Positions 11,556 through 23,605 of a stretch of DNA of 64,000 nt are shown here, piece by piece. How positions within the stretch are numbered: position 1 is the stretch's first letter; every line of letters begins with the position of its first letter. A program made the translations under genes and the position numbers. Where the stretch lies: positions 145,306,721 to 145,370,720 of the forward strand of contig NC_134530.1 of assembly GCF_050624435.1 (NCBI RefSeq), written 5' to 3'. The notes beneath the pieces were generated by a model. It was given only the letters and a program-made list of their open reading frames with translations, made no database searches and had not been told where the DNA came from. The stretch is from Tenrec ecaudatus (taxonomy: Eukaryota > Chordata > Mammalia > Afrosoricida > Tenrecidae).

Positions 11556-13680
11556 TGTTTTTTTATCATTTTATTGGGGCTCATACAACTCTTATCACAA
11601 TACAAACATACAGCAATGGTGTCAAGCACATTTGTACATTAATTACTCTCATCATTCTCAAAACATTTGCTCTCCACTTAAGCCCCTAGCATCCACTCCT
11701 CATTTTCCCCCTCCCTCCCCATTCCCCCCTCCCTCATGAACGCTTGATAATTTATAAATTATTACTTTGTCATGTCTTACACTGTCCGACGTCTCCCTTC
11801 ACCCACTTTTCTGTTGTCCGTCCCCCAGGGAGGAGGCTATATGCAGATTCTTGTAACTGGTTCCCCCTTTCAACCCCACCTTCCCTCCACCCTCCCGGTA
11901 TCACCACTCTCACCACTGGTCCTGGAGGCATCATCTATCCTGGATTCCCTGTGTTTCCAGTTATGTACCAGTGTACATCCTCTGGTCTATCTGGATTTGT
12001 AAGGTAGAATTGGGATCATGATAGTTGGGGGGTGGGGCAGGTGAGGGGTGGGGGAGGAAGCATTTAGAAACTAGAGGAAAGTTGTATGTTTCATTGTTGC
12101 TACTGACTGGCTCATCTCCTCCCCGGGATCCCTCCATAAGGTGATGTCTAGTTGCCTACAGATGGGCTTTGGGTCCCCACTCTACATACCCCCCATTCAC
12201 AATTATATGATTTTTTTGTTCTTTGATGCCTGATACCTGATCCCTTTGACAAATTGTGATCACACAGACTGGTGTGTTTCTTCCATGTGAGCTTTGTTGC
12301 TTCTGAGCTAGATGGCCACTTGTTTATCTTCCAGCCTGTAAGACCCCAGCCACTATATCTTTTGATAGCCAGGCACCTTCAGCTTTCTTCACCATATTTG
12401 CTTATGTACCCACTTTGTCTTCAGTGATTGTAATGGGGAGGTGAGCACACAATGATATGATTTGTTTGTTCTTTGATGCCTGATAACTGATCCCTTTGGC
12501 ACCTCATGATCACACAGGCTGGTGTACTTCTTCCATGTGGGCTTTGTTGCTTCTCAGCTAGATGGCTGCTTGTCTACCCTCAAGTCTTTAAGACCCTAGA
12601 TGCCATATCTTTTGACAGCTGGGCACCATCAGCTTTCTTCACCACATTTGCTTATGCACCCACTTTGTCTTCAGTGATTGTTTCGGGAAGGTGAGCATCC
12701 CAGAATGCAACTTTAATAGAACAAAATATTCTTGCATTGAGTGAGTACTTGAGTGGAGGCCCAATGTCCATCTGCTACCTTAATACTAGACCTATGAATA
12801 TATGCACATAGATCTATTTACCCATTCTCATATATAAATATATTTACATATGTACATGCCTTTATTTAGACCTCTGTAAATAGCCTTTGCCTCCTAGCCC
12901 TTTCCTCTATTTCCTTTGACTTTCCTCTTGTTCCACTATCATGCTCAGCCTTCATTTGGGTTTCAGTAATTCCTCTCGGTTACATTGTCCTTGATCACAC
13001 CTACCAGGCCTCCTACACCCTCCTCATCACTGATTTGGATCGCTTGTTGTTCCCTTGCCCCTGGGTTTGTTGACACCACTACCTTTCCCCCAACTTCCCC
13101 CTCTCCCATGTCCCCCTGGAACTGTCGGTTCCATTGTTTTCTCTTCCAGATTGTTCATCCAGCCTATCTTATTTGGACAGACCTTTGGAGATAATGATAT
13201 GCACAAAAACAATAGAGAGCAAAAGCAAGAAACCAAATAAAACAACAAAAAGCCAACGGCAAAAACAAAACAAAAAAAAAACATATCACAACAACGAGAA
13301 AGAAAAGCTTGTAGTTAGTTCAAGGACTGTTTGTTGGCTTTTCGGAGTGTTTTCCGGTCAAGTCTGATGAGGTGCCAAGCCCTGACCCCAAAGTCTATTT
13401 TTGGTGTTCCCTGGGGACTTCGTTCCTCTGTTCCCTTTGATGTTCTGTTCCACGCCCTTAGTGTTTAGCCTTGGAGTGGTGAGATCAGATTGGGCACAAT
13501 TCCCACACTGTGTTTCCAGTGTTTTCCCCTATAGGGCTGTAGGTCAGTGAGGGATGTCGTGTCTCATAGTGGGGCCGGCCATATTGTCTTCTCTGTGCAT
13601 TGGCTGCTCTGAATGGGGATATCGTCCTCTAGGCTTGGTGGGCCAGGATGTGCTCCACTCTGTCTTCCTCCCCAAGTAAA
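11556..13680 (-). mobile_element. Young L1 3' UTR, antisense, 5'-truncated
   Basis: Inverted copy of the roughly 2.1-kb L1 3' UTR that recurs in this window. The inverted tail (T run then ATTGGGGCTCATACAACTC) lies at the left end. Two internal repeat units follow (landmarks GCTTTCTTCACC at 12383 and 12633, period 250). The T-rich segment and the proximal part, ending with GGCCAGGATGTGCTCCACTC, lie at the right. Imperfect flanking repeats AGGTGTTTGTTTG (11545) and AGGTTTTTTGTTTG (13682) look like a target-site duplication. No ORF2 sequence is present. Confidence 0.85.
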
Positions 13681-13695
13681 CAGGTTTTTTGTTTG

Positions 13696-14225
13696 ATCCT
13701 TGATGTTGACAGTCATTAAGGAGAAAGTGACTTCAAATTGGTCAAATAGCAGCTGATAAAGTACAGATGTTCCAGGAAGTCTTCCCTGGCCACGCCATAT
13801 GTTCTTCTGTCTTTAGCACAATCTGTGATTCATCTCGTTCACATTTAGGACATAACTATTTCTTGGGTGCTTTTAAAAACAACAATACCTCATGTTTTAT
13901 GCACTCTGTGCTGAGGGTCCCATTAGTTTATGTACTTTATGTTTAGTTTATATGAGTACTACTTAATTCACACAACAGCTATAGCAATTATGTCCTATTG
14001 TTGTTTTCATTGTACAGATGCAGAAACTGTTTCAGTAGGTGAAATTATTGATTCAAGATCTTAAAAGAAGTATACAATAAAGCTAGCGTTTACAGACTCT
14101 TGATGGTGTGGGTTGAACATTGGACTTCAGAGTTGGTAGTTAAAACACACCACCTGTCCCATGAGAGAAAGATAAGGATGTCTACTCTTATTAAGAATTA
14201 GTCTTTTGGGCATCATGCAAAAAAT
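13696..14225. other. Unassigned intergenic DNA
   Basis: No gene or recognised element. A degraded tRNA-like SINE may begin near 14085 (CTCTTGATGGTGTGGGTTG), too weak to call. Confidence 0.35.
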
Positions 14226-14227
14226 GA

Positions 14228-14239
14228 ATATATATGTGC

Positions 14240-14284
<45 letters not shown>
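14228..14284. repeat. Compound (TG)n(TA)n(CA)n microsatellite
   Basis: TATATGTGCG followed by a TA run and then a CA run. The TG and CA flanks around the TA core make the tract self-complementary. Length is likely polymorphic. Confidence 0.9.
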
Positions 14285-15048
14285 TAGTGGATGAAGGGGG
14301 ATGTGCAGAGTGGAGACCCGAGGCCCAAGTGTCGACCACTGGAGATCCCTTCATAGAGGGGTTTAGGAGAGGAGATGGGTCAATCAGGGTGCGATGTAGT
14401 ACCGACGAAGAACACAGCTTTCCCCCAGATCCTGGATGCTTCCTCCCCCCAACTACCATGATCCGAATTCTACCTTGCAGGACTGGATAGGGCAGAGGTT
14501 GTACACTGGTGCATATGGGAGCTGGAGGCACAGGGAATCCAGGGTTACGATACCTTCAGGACCAGGGGTGTGAGGGGCGATGCTGGGAGAGTGGAGGGTG
14601 AGTGGGTTGGAAAGGGGGAACTGATTACAAGGATCCACATGTGACCTCCTCCCTGGGAGATGGACGGCAGAGAAGGGGGGGAAGGAAGACTCCGGATAGG
14701 GCAAGATATGACAAAATAACAATCTGTGGATTATCAAGGTCTCATGAGGGAGAGGGGAGCGGGGAGGGAGGGGAACAAAAAAGAGGACCTGATGCAGAGG
14801 GCTTAAGTGGAGAGCAAATGCTTTGAGAGTGATTAGGGCAAAGAATGTATGATGTGCTTTATACAATTGATGTATGTATATGTGTGGATTGAGATAAGAG
14901 TTGTATGAGCCCCTAATAAAATGTAAAAAAAGAAAGAAAATGATTAGGGCAAAGAATGTACAGATGTGCTTTATACAATTGATGCATGTATATGCATGGA
15001 TTGTGATAAGAGTTGCATGAGCCCCTAATAAAATGTTTAAAAAAAAGA
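14284..15048 (+). mobile_element. L1 3' UTR distal part with duplicated tail
   Basis: Starts inside the L1 3' UTR (ATAGTGGATGAAGGGGG) and runs to the tail TGAGCCCCTAATAAAATG with an A-rich end. The last 111 bp are then repeated: 14830-14940 and 14941-15048 are near-identical, each ending in the AATAAA region and an A-rich run. Sequence details (GATGGACGGCAGAGAAGG, TGCTTTATACAATTG) match the copy at 38868 better than the copy at 24405, suggesting a second 3' UTR subfamily. Confidence 0.8.
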
Positions 15049-15106
15049 ATTAGTCTTTTGGTGTAAGGTATTACAATAGTAATAATTTATAATTAATCAA
15101 GGGGTC

Positions 15107-15623
15107 TGAGGTATTTAGTTTATTGTGCCAACCTGGCCGATAAACACATGTGGGGTTAATTGAAGGCCAGAGGAATAAATGGCTCAGTGAGCCTCGCCTC
15201 TCTAGTTCTCGGTTCTCTTGTTTAGTGATGGTCGGACCAGGATGCAGCTGCCTTAGACAGTTCCCTGCTTCAACTTGCAAGACTGACTTTATGCAAGATA
15301 TCCCTGAGGAGAAGCCGCATGGACTTACCCCAATGCAGCCCTGGGTGCTGGAGCAGCCATGTGGAGACCCCTGCTAGTGCTGAGATGCTTCCACATTCAC
15401 TGACTCGGCTTTCCTCCTGCAGTCAGCGTCATAGTATGTGTTTTGTGAGATGGAGGAGGACTTTGAGGATTGGTGTCGGGCATATGGGCTAATGTTGGAC
15501 CTGTGGGCTTGGGCAGCACTGGGTTGGGATGTTTTCTTGATGTGCACTTAACCTTTATATAACATTCTCTCCTATACATGAGTTTCTGAGGAATTGTTTC
15601 TCTAAAGTACATAGACTAATATA
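15107..15623 (+). mobile_element. Solo LTR, subfamily B
   Basis: Begins TGAGGTATTTAGTTTATTGT and ends TAGACTAATATA. The flanks GGGTC (15102-15106) and AGGTC (15624-15628) match at 4 of 5. The 3' half is plainly related to the subfamily A LTRs (GGAGACCCCTGCTAGTGCTG, GCATATGGGCTAATG). The first 250 bp or so are unrelated to A but match the inverted copy at 50585-51109. Confidence 0.82.
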
Positions 15624-15639
15624 AGGTCACAAGGGTGGG

Positions 15640-15803
15640 AAGGAGGGAGGGTAAAAAGAGGAGCTCATATCAAGGGCTCAAATAGAAAGTAAATGTTCAG
15701 AAAATAATGATGGCAACATATGTATAAATATGTTTGATACAATTGATGTATGAATTGTTATGAGAGCTGTAAGAGCTCCCAATAAAATGATCTTTAAAAA
15801 AAG
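15640..15803 (+). mobile_element. L1 tail fragment, sense
   Basis: Short tail of the L1 3' UTR family (AGGGCTCAAATAGAAAGTAAA, then AGCTCCCAATAAAATGATC and an A run). A diverged subfamily like the tails at 55300 and 58435. Confidence 0.7.
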
Positions 15804-15804
15804 A

Positions 15805-18440
15805 TCCCAATGAAACCAAAAGGATAATTGCACAGTACTACAAAGGCCTGTTCTCCAATGAATTCAACAACTTGGAAGGCATGACAAATACTTGTAAAAA
15901 CAATTCCTCCCTAGACTATTCCAGATGGATGTCAGGAATCTCAACAGACCCATATCAATAGAAGAAATAGACAAGGTTATCAAGGGATTACCAACAAAAA
16001 GAATCCCCTGGCCCAGATGGCTTCACAGGAGAATGCTACCGAGCATTCAAGGAAGAACTCACACCAATCCTACACAAACTCTTCCAGAACATAGAAAAAG
16101 ATGGCAAACTCCTGAACTCTTTCTATGAAGCTAGTATAATCTGATACCTAAAATGGTCAAGAATCCCACAAGAATTGAGAACTGGAGACCAATATCCCTA
16201 ATGAACATTGATGCAAAAATCCTTAACAAACTACTGGCCAACAGAGTACAAGAGTATATAAAACAAATAATTCATCACAATCAAGTGGGATTCATACCAG
16301 GGATGCAGGGATGGTTCGACATACAAAAGACTACTAGTATCATTCGCCACATTGACATGAAATATTATAAGAACCACGTGATAATATCGATATATGTGGG
16401 GAAAGCATTCGACGAAATCCAACACTCACTACTGTTTAAGATACTCAAGAAGATAGGAATGGAAGGAAATTTTCTCAATAGAATACAAGCTATATATGAA
16501 AAACCAACAGCCAGCATAGTAGTCAATGGAGAAAAGATGAAAACAATGCCACTGAGAAAGGGAACCAGACAAGGATGCCCTTGTTCTCTTATTTAACATT
16601 GTACTGGAGGTACTAGCTAACAATATAAGGCAAAGAAAAGACATCAAAGTTATTTGCCTGGGGAAGGAAGAGGTGAAACTATCGTTATTCACAGATGATA
16701 TGATTTTATATATGGAAAATCCCAAAAGCTCCACAAGGAGAGTATTGGAAGCAATAGAGGAATATGGCAGAGTGGCAGGATACAAGATCAACAAACAGAA
16801 GTCTATCGGACTGCTATAACACTGGACAAGACCACGGGAAAGGGGATCAAAAAGGTAGTACCCTTCACAATAGCCAAGCACAGATTGAAATAGCTAGGGA
16901 TACACCTGAAAAAAAAAAAAACCAAACCCAAAAGATTTGAATGAGGTAAACTACAGAACACTATTACAAGAAACCAAGAGTGGCTTCAACAAATCAAAGA
17001 ATATGCCATACTTAGGGATTGGAAGACTCAATATAGTAAAGATGTCGTTTCTGTCCAAGGAATTATATAAGTTTAATGCTACCCCAATACAAATGCCATC
17101 ATTTTTCTTTAAGGAACTGGAGAAACTATTACTCACTTCATATGGAGAGGGAACATTAGCCCAGAATTAGCAGATAACTCCTCAAGAAGAAGGACAAAGT
17201 GGGAGGGCTTGCTTTACCTGACTTTAGCACATACTGTTGTCAAAACTGCACAGTTTTCAAAACTGCATGGTATTGGTATAATGACAGATGCTCAGACCAA
17301 TGGAAAAAGATCTGAAAACCCAGAAATAAAATCATCAGCATACAGACAACTGATCTTTGATAAGGGCTCAAAAATATCAAATGGGAATGCCCTCTTCAAC
17401 AAGTGTTGCTAGAAAAAAATGGATATGTGCCTACAGAAAACTGAAGCAAGACCCTTACCTCACTCCATGCACGAGAATAAACTCAAGGTGGATCACAGAC
17501 CTTGAGATAAAACCCCAAACTATTAGAGACATCAGTGAGGCAATTGGAACAAACCTGAGAACATTGGTGCAAGGAATATATAGACTATCAGAAATAGCGA
17601 AGGACACAAATACAGAGGAGGCACAAAGTGACAAGTAGGATATGCTGAAGATAAAATACCTGTGTACACCAAAATAATTCACCAAGAGAATAATAAGAGA
17701 GCCGACAGACTGGGAAAACATCTTTAGCAATGACACATCAGACAAAGGTCTTTTTACTAAAATCTACAGTACTCTGCTAGCTTCCAAAGAGAAAAAAACT
17801 AATTGCCCACTGAGGAGGTGGGCAAAGGACCTGAACAGAAGTTTCACAAGGGCAGAAATCCAAATGGCCAATATACATATGAGAAAATGTTTCTGATCAT
17901 TAGCCATAAGAGAATTCAAACTATTGTGGGATACCACCTAACACCCTCAAGGATAGCCCAATTCAAAAAATCAGAAAGCAACAAGTGTTGGAAGGGCTGT
18001 GGTGAGACTGGAACTCATCCACTGCTGGTGGACCTGTAGGTATGTACAGCCATTATGGAAATTGATTTGGTGATATCTAAAACAGATAGAAATTGAACTA
18101 CCATGTAACCCAGCAATCCCTTAACTGGGCATATACCCAGAAAAGGCAAGAAACAAACCATGGCCAGACATCTGTGCTCCATTGTTCATTGCAGCACAGT
18201 TCACAATCACACGGAGTTGGAAAAAGCCCAAATTTCCATCAAGAGACAAATGGATTAAAAAACTGTGGTGCATACATACAATGGAGTACTACGCATCCCT
18301 AAAAAGCATTGATGATCATACGAAGCACATCACCGCATAGGAAGAATTAGAGGAAATTATGCTAAGCAAAGTAAGCCAAGCACCAAAGGACAAGTACAAC
18401 ATGAGTCTGCTAAGGTACGCTTAAAAAATGCAAACAGGGC
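15805..18440 (+). pseudogene. L1 ORF2 (reverse transcriptase and C-terminal part), decayed
   Basis: Encodes in order the ORF2 region just before the RT domain, the RT domain and the C-terminal region, all broken by stops and frameshifts. The longest intact piece, 16153-16596 (147 codons), carries [32 protein letters not shown] and RQGCP, classic L1 RT blocks. In motif A the catalytic aspartate of the usual ISIDAEKAF is replaced by tyrosine (ISIYVGKAF, residue 81 of this piece). The frame then shifts, and the FADD box reads FTDDM near 16690. The end (18177-18360) reads IKKLW...EYYASLKS, typical of the ORF2 C-terminus. The endonuclease domain and ORF1 are missing, so the copy is 5'-truncated and cannot be active. 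Confidence 0.92.
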
Positions 18441-19432
18441 ATAGGGGGAAAGCTACTATATACATACATTCCTGGAGTGAGATCTAAGTACTATGGCAGG
18501 GGCCAGACCCAATCCAGGGATACATATGGCAGACAGAGAGGGAAAAAATGGCATGGGTAGTGGGGGAACAGGGCACTAACCCACCCGAGGGGACTGTATT
18601 GCTTATATCTCCACAGGAGAGGGAGAGAGGGACCAGATTTCAACTCGGTGTGCCAAGATGTGAATACAACATACTGGCATGAAGCAGGGAACCAACAGAG
18701 AAGTCTGCGGGGCTGGCCCCAATCCCTAATACGTGGACACCCTGACCCACTCCCACCTCCCATGCTGCTGCAGAAGAATGCACCTCAGAGGACAGTACTG
18801 AAGCTACAGTTTTGGGGGAGAGGCGCATCTGATCAGAGAACAAAGGAGAAAATGAAGAGGGCAGGAAAGAGAGTGGAGCTCATCCTGGCCCACCAAGCCC
18901 CAAGGACTATATTCCTGCTCAGAGCAGCCAATGCACAGAGAGGACCATAGGGCTGGCCCCACCACAAGACACAAGCACAACGTCCTTCACTCACCTCTAT
19001 CACTATGGGGGCAACACTGGAAACACAGTGTGGTTATTGTGCCCGATCTGACCCCACCACATTGGGGTGAAGCACTAAGGGTGTGCAAAAGGGCAGCAAA
19101 GGTAGCAAAGCAATGAAGTCCTCAGGGAATACAAAAAATAGATGTTGGTGCCAGGGCATCGCAGCCCAAAACACTCCTAAAGGAACTATTTATGGGTTTT
19201 TCTTTTTGTTGTTGTTGGTTTTTTTGTTTTGTTTTGCGTTGTCTTGTTTTTGTGCGTATTATTGTCTCTGCATGTCTATCTAGATAAGGTAGGTGGAAAA
19301 AACAATCTGGAGGAGAAAACATCGGTACCGAAGGTTCTGGGGGACATGGTAGAGGTGGAGGCGGGGGGAAGAAAGTGGTATTAACAAACCCAGGGACAAG
19401 GGAACAACAAGTGATCTAAAATTGATGGTAAG
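18441..19432 (+). mobile_element. L1 3' UTR of the preceding ORF2, truncated
   Basis: Follows the ORF2 stop region directly and defines the proximal half of this family's 3' UTR: a GC-rich part (18500-19060), a T-rich tract (19195-19250), and a purine-rich GGTAGAGGTGGAGGCGGGG block. It stops at about 19432 without its polyA end, where an inverted RTE begins. This links the orphan 3' UTR copies elsewhere to an L1. Confidence 0.85.
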
Positions 19433-19433
19433 G

Positions 19434-20742
19434 AGTGCAAAGTTTCAGAATCTCTTCTGATGTCCACTTTGATCTTTTCTTTCTCTCTTCTGTTTTTAAT
19501 GACCTTTTACTTCCTTCATGCATGATCTTCCTGATGTCATCCCACAGCTCATCAAATCTTATGTCAGTGGTACATGCATCAATCAAACCTGTTCTTGAGA
19601 TGTTCTGGAAATTCATGTGGGATATATGCAAATTCATATATGGGCTCTCATTAGCTTGTTTTAATTTTCATCAACTTCAACCTGAACTTGTGTATAAGCA
19701 ATTGATGGTTCGTTCCTCAGCCAGTCTGTGGTCTTGTCTTGGCTGCTAATATTGAGCTTTCCTGTAATTTCCTCCCACACATATAGTCTATTTCATTTCT
19801 ATGTCTTCTCTCTAGTGAGGTTGAGGTGTTCAATCACCATTTACATATTTTAAAGGTATTGGCAATGAAGAAGCTGATAGCTTTCGAAATTCTATCATGC
19901 AGTATCCAGTTTAGCACTACAACAAAGGCCATGTTTTCTCCAACTACTGTTTTTCCCTCTTTGTTTCGAACTTTGGCATTCTAATCACCAGTGGTTATCA
20001 ATGCATTTTGATTGCATGTATGATCAATGTCAGACTGCAGTCATTGGGAGAATCCTTCAATTTCCTTATCACTAGATGCAGTAATTAGTGTGTCCAATAG
20101 AATAATAGTTTAATTAACTGGATTTCTTTGCATGTGTATAGATAGCGCCCTAACACAGAGCGCATTGAAATGCTCTTTTTGATAGATTTGTTATTCTCTG
20201 CATAGTAAACTGTCTAATTATCTGATTCAGAATGGCCAGTACCGTCCATTTCAGTTCACTGATGCACAGGTTATTCTCTTTATGTGTTCCACTTCATTTA
20301 GGACAATTTCAATTCTTCCTGGATTCATACTTCATACATTTCACATCCCAATTATCAATGTCTTTATAGCTGTTTCTTCTCATTTTGAGTTGTGTCTCAT
20401 TAGCAAATGAAAGTCTCTAAAACTCCAGTCCATCCATCTTATTATAACTAACTCTGCTTTGAACAGGCAGCTCTTCCTCAGTCATATTTTGAGTATGTTC
20501 CAAACTGAGGGAGTCACTTTCTGGCACTTTCTTGACAATGCCCCACTGCTATTCTTGGGGTTTTAGTGTCTAATCCCTCAGAAATAGACAGCCAATTCCT
20601 TCTTCATCATTTGTCCTTAGTCTGGAAGCTCCGCTGAAACCTGTTCACCTTGGGGGATCCTTCTGGTATGTGCAATACCAGTGCCACACCTTCCTGCATC
20701 ACAGCATTAAGTAAGCCGGCACAGTTCAGCAAACTGAAAGAA
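19434..20742 (-). mobile_element. RTE LINE 5' half, antisense
   Basis: Inverted RTE from its 5' end (right, near 20742) through the endonuclease region to the segment before the RT (left). On the minus strand 19416-19637 has DIRFDELWDDIRKIMHEGSK, the RTE segment after the endonuclease, matching RPDELWDDIKSII in the sense copy at 30940. The right end carries the 5' region GGAAGCTCCGCTGAAACCTG. The 3' half is lost at the junction with L1 at 19433. Confidence 0.85.
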
Positions 20743-20744
20743 AA

Positions 20745-22617
20745 CTAGCAGTTCTAATCACTACATTGTATCAATTATTTCTTTATAGACCAATGAATAA
20801 TTTTGAATATAGTCAGTATGTTATTTAAATGAATTATGCAGCAGCACATCTGAAACTCTATTATTTTAAAACCAGTTGGACATAGGACTACTTGAATCTC
20901 TCACTAATACCATTACAGCTCCCCAACCACTGTTTCAGAGACGAAGTAGATTCACATTAGAAATCTCAGAACAGCATTCTTTGTACCCGTATGGTCTAGC
21001 AAAGAGCTTAGGATACAGTTAGTACCTAAGAAATAATTAGTAAGCACTAGATGAATTCAATTTATACAGTGTCTAAGAAAGAGAAATAAGTTACGGTAAT
21101 GACTATTCCAAATTGTTGGGAAGAATACATTTATCTGTAAGTTGAGGAAACCGTCTAAAGCATCTTAACAAATTCTAGATTTCTTCATTTAAAATAATGA
21201 GAAGTTTGTAAGTAAGTAGTTCAGTGATGGTGCCATGGGTCACAGATGGCATGAGAACTTAGTCTCCTTTATATCTCTGGCTCACTAACATTTGCATGAA
21301 GTTGTTGTCCTCTTTCTTGCAATATGCAAAACAAATGGTACATTAGGCAAGAACTCTTTAATAATCAAGTTATTTTAGAAGGATGCCTTATACTGGGTGA
21401 TCTGGAAAACCAAGACCAGTGAAACTTATGTATGCATATACATACAGACATATATATCAAGGAATAATTCACATAGTTATAGAAGTAGGAATGTCCAAGT
21501 CCTGCTGGGTTCCACGTCTGTGGATCACGTTAGGCTGGAGGCTTCTCTTGACTTGATTAGCCGTGGAGACTGATGAGACCAAGATAGCTGGAGAGGTGCA
21601 GTGGTGAATGAAAACAAGATCAGCAGGTCAGATGGCAGGATGCTGATGACTCCCATGGCGAGTAAGCCACATGGCATGCCATTGGCTCATGTCCAAAGAA
21701 CCAGAGGTTGATAAGCCAGATGCAAGATAAAGAAAAGAGAAAGTAAATGTTTCCATAGTGTCCACCTATACTGGAAGTATGCTACACCCTTGGGGAAACT
21801 ACCGGTCACTGTCAATTATTTGCTTCAGTGCTGTGATCTGAGTAAGGCTGACGCATCACACCCTAATTTTCTTGCAACTCATTGACTACTCATAGTAATC
21901 CCATTAGGGAGGTAAATACATTGTCGGGATTATTGGGGGATTACTGGGTCATATCTGCCAACCAGTGAGAACCCTGATCCAGCTAGGTGACACAAACCTT
22001 AATGATCTCAAAGGCAAAGCTATTCAGAGGACCTCTTGTTTCTACACACACTTCTAATGTATTTGAGACCGCTGTGAATACACAATGCACTTTTGTTCTT
22101 TGCTTTCTCATCATAGCACATCTTTAATTGTATCTTTTTAAAATGGAAGGACAATATTTTATCCTGTTCCCTCTCATAGTTGACAAGATCATTCTTGAGA
22201 GACTGGGAATTCCAAAAGGTGTTCAGTCTTGAAACTCTAGTTAATAGAAAATATCATTCTTGTTTATCTCGGCCACTTTTATTAGTATGATCATACATAA
22301 CATCGCTGTTAGGAGAATTTCGTTCAAACCCATAAAATATTTAACTTACTCTGTTTCCTTGGTGACCTTGGAGGGAGGAATTAAATAGATCTCATGTTTG
22401 CCAATGAAAGCTGTTTGTCACACAGCCAGAACAGCCACCCATGTGATGAGCTATCCAGGGTACTGAAATTTGTTTGCATCTCTTTGTACCTGTTCTAGCT
22501 ATACTAGTGAATACATTTGACTTTATTTTTAAATTAAACTTTGCATTCTGATTGTAAAAAAAATCGTCCATAAATCCACTTCTCCAAAGCAACTATAAAA
22601 GGATTTAAGTTTCTTTC
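20745..22617. other. Unassigned AT-rich DNA with one half of a long direct repeat
   Basis: No gene found. 22052-22208 is repeated at 23035-23180 (see findings). The other sequence is AT-rich and single-copy within this window. Confidence 0.5.
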
Positions 22618-23028
22618 TGTGGTAGTTACATAATTTCATGTCATCTTGTAGATCTAGGGGTGGTATTCAACCTGTCAAGCCGGCCACAGCCTGATGGTGC
22701 CTCCTTCTGGGCATGGCCTTCTTATAAGAAGAGCCCTGGGCACCTCCCTTCTCACTTTGCCTTCACCTTCCTGCAGGCAAGCTACTCTGAGACGTGCTAG
22801 AGCTCTGGAGATGTCACCACCACCACTGGATCCACATGACCGCAGTCACCAACCTGTTATCCTCCTGCATTAGCACCATGGCTTGAGACTTCGTGAGTTT
22901 GAAGAGGGACTGACTGATGGACTAGTATTGGACGTATACATGCGGACAGCACTGAGATGTTCTCACGATATAGAATTACTGCTTTATATGAAGTCCTTTC
23001 TTGATTTGTTTCTCTAGCCTGTTTTGCA
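22618..23028 (+). mobile_element. LTR, subfamily A, older copy
   Basis: Begins TGTGGTAGTTACATAATTTC and follows subfamily A through CCACCACTGGATCCACATGA and TTGATTTGTTTCTCTAG. The 3' end is eroded and no convincing 5-bp flank pair remains. Includes CAGCCTGATGGTGCCTCC, absent from some younger copies. Confidence 0.75.
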
Positions 23029-23469
23029 TACATATTTCTAATGTATTTGAGACCATTGTGAATACACAATGCACGTTGTTCTTTACTTTCTCATCATAGC
23101 ATATCTTTCACTGTATCGAAGCATAATATTTTATCCTGTTTCCTTCCATAGTTAACTGAATCATTCTTAAGAGACTGGGATTTTTACTTTAAATATCATT
23201 AGTGAAATTATGAAGATAGCTTCATGTTGAGTAATTTTCTATGTTCAATATTTAAACGGGTTAACTTAGGAAATAATACTTAAGATATATTCCCATCTAG
23301 TCACACTCTATGGGAAATTAAAAGCTCAAACCTGATTAAAAAAAACCCTGATAAATTGCATAACTTACTGTGACCCTTAGTAAAAGGATGTAAAGGGCTC
23401 AGAAAAAGCAACATCATTCTAGTGTTCAGAGACGAGAGAAATTTATCCTGAGGGTTCTCATAAAGAGAC

Positions 23470-23605
23470 AAAGAACTGAGTGCCAGCTGGCGCCGCGCAA
23501 GGTGGGCGTCGGTGGCGGTTGCGATTCGGAGCCGTTGGGACGCCTCTGCGGCAGCTGGTGGCACAGGTGTCTGTCGTGGCCGCAGCCTCGGTGCCCGTGG
23601 GCTCA
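23470..23605. other. CpG-dense block upstream of the PSIP1 retrocopy
   Basis: About 135 bp very rich in G, C and CpG (CTGGCGCCGCGCAAGGTGGG onward) in an otherwise AT-rich region. I could not align it to the PSIP1 coding sequence. It may be the 5' part of the retrocopied transcript (alternative 5' exon) or an unrelated fragment. High CpG content in a methylated genome suggests it is recent or unmethylated. Confidence 0.4.

Noticed and set aside
14127..14531. Minus-strand frame of 134 codons with a tyrosine-isoleucine run
   Set aside because: Created by translating the TA/CA microsatellite and the L1 3' UTR.
23301..23564. Minus-strand frame of 87 codons over the CpG-rich block
   Set aside because: Opposes the PSIP1 relic and shows no domain; explained by high GC reducing stop codons.
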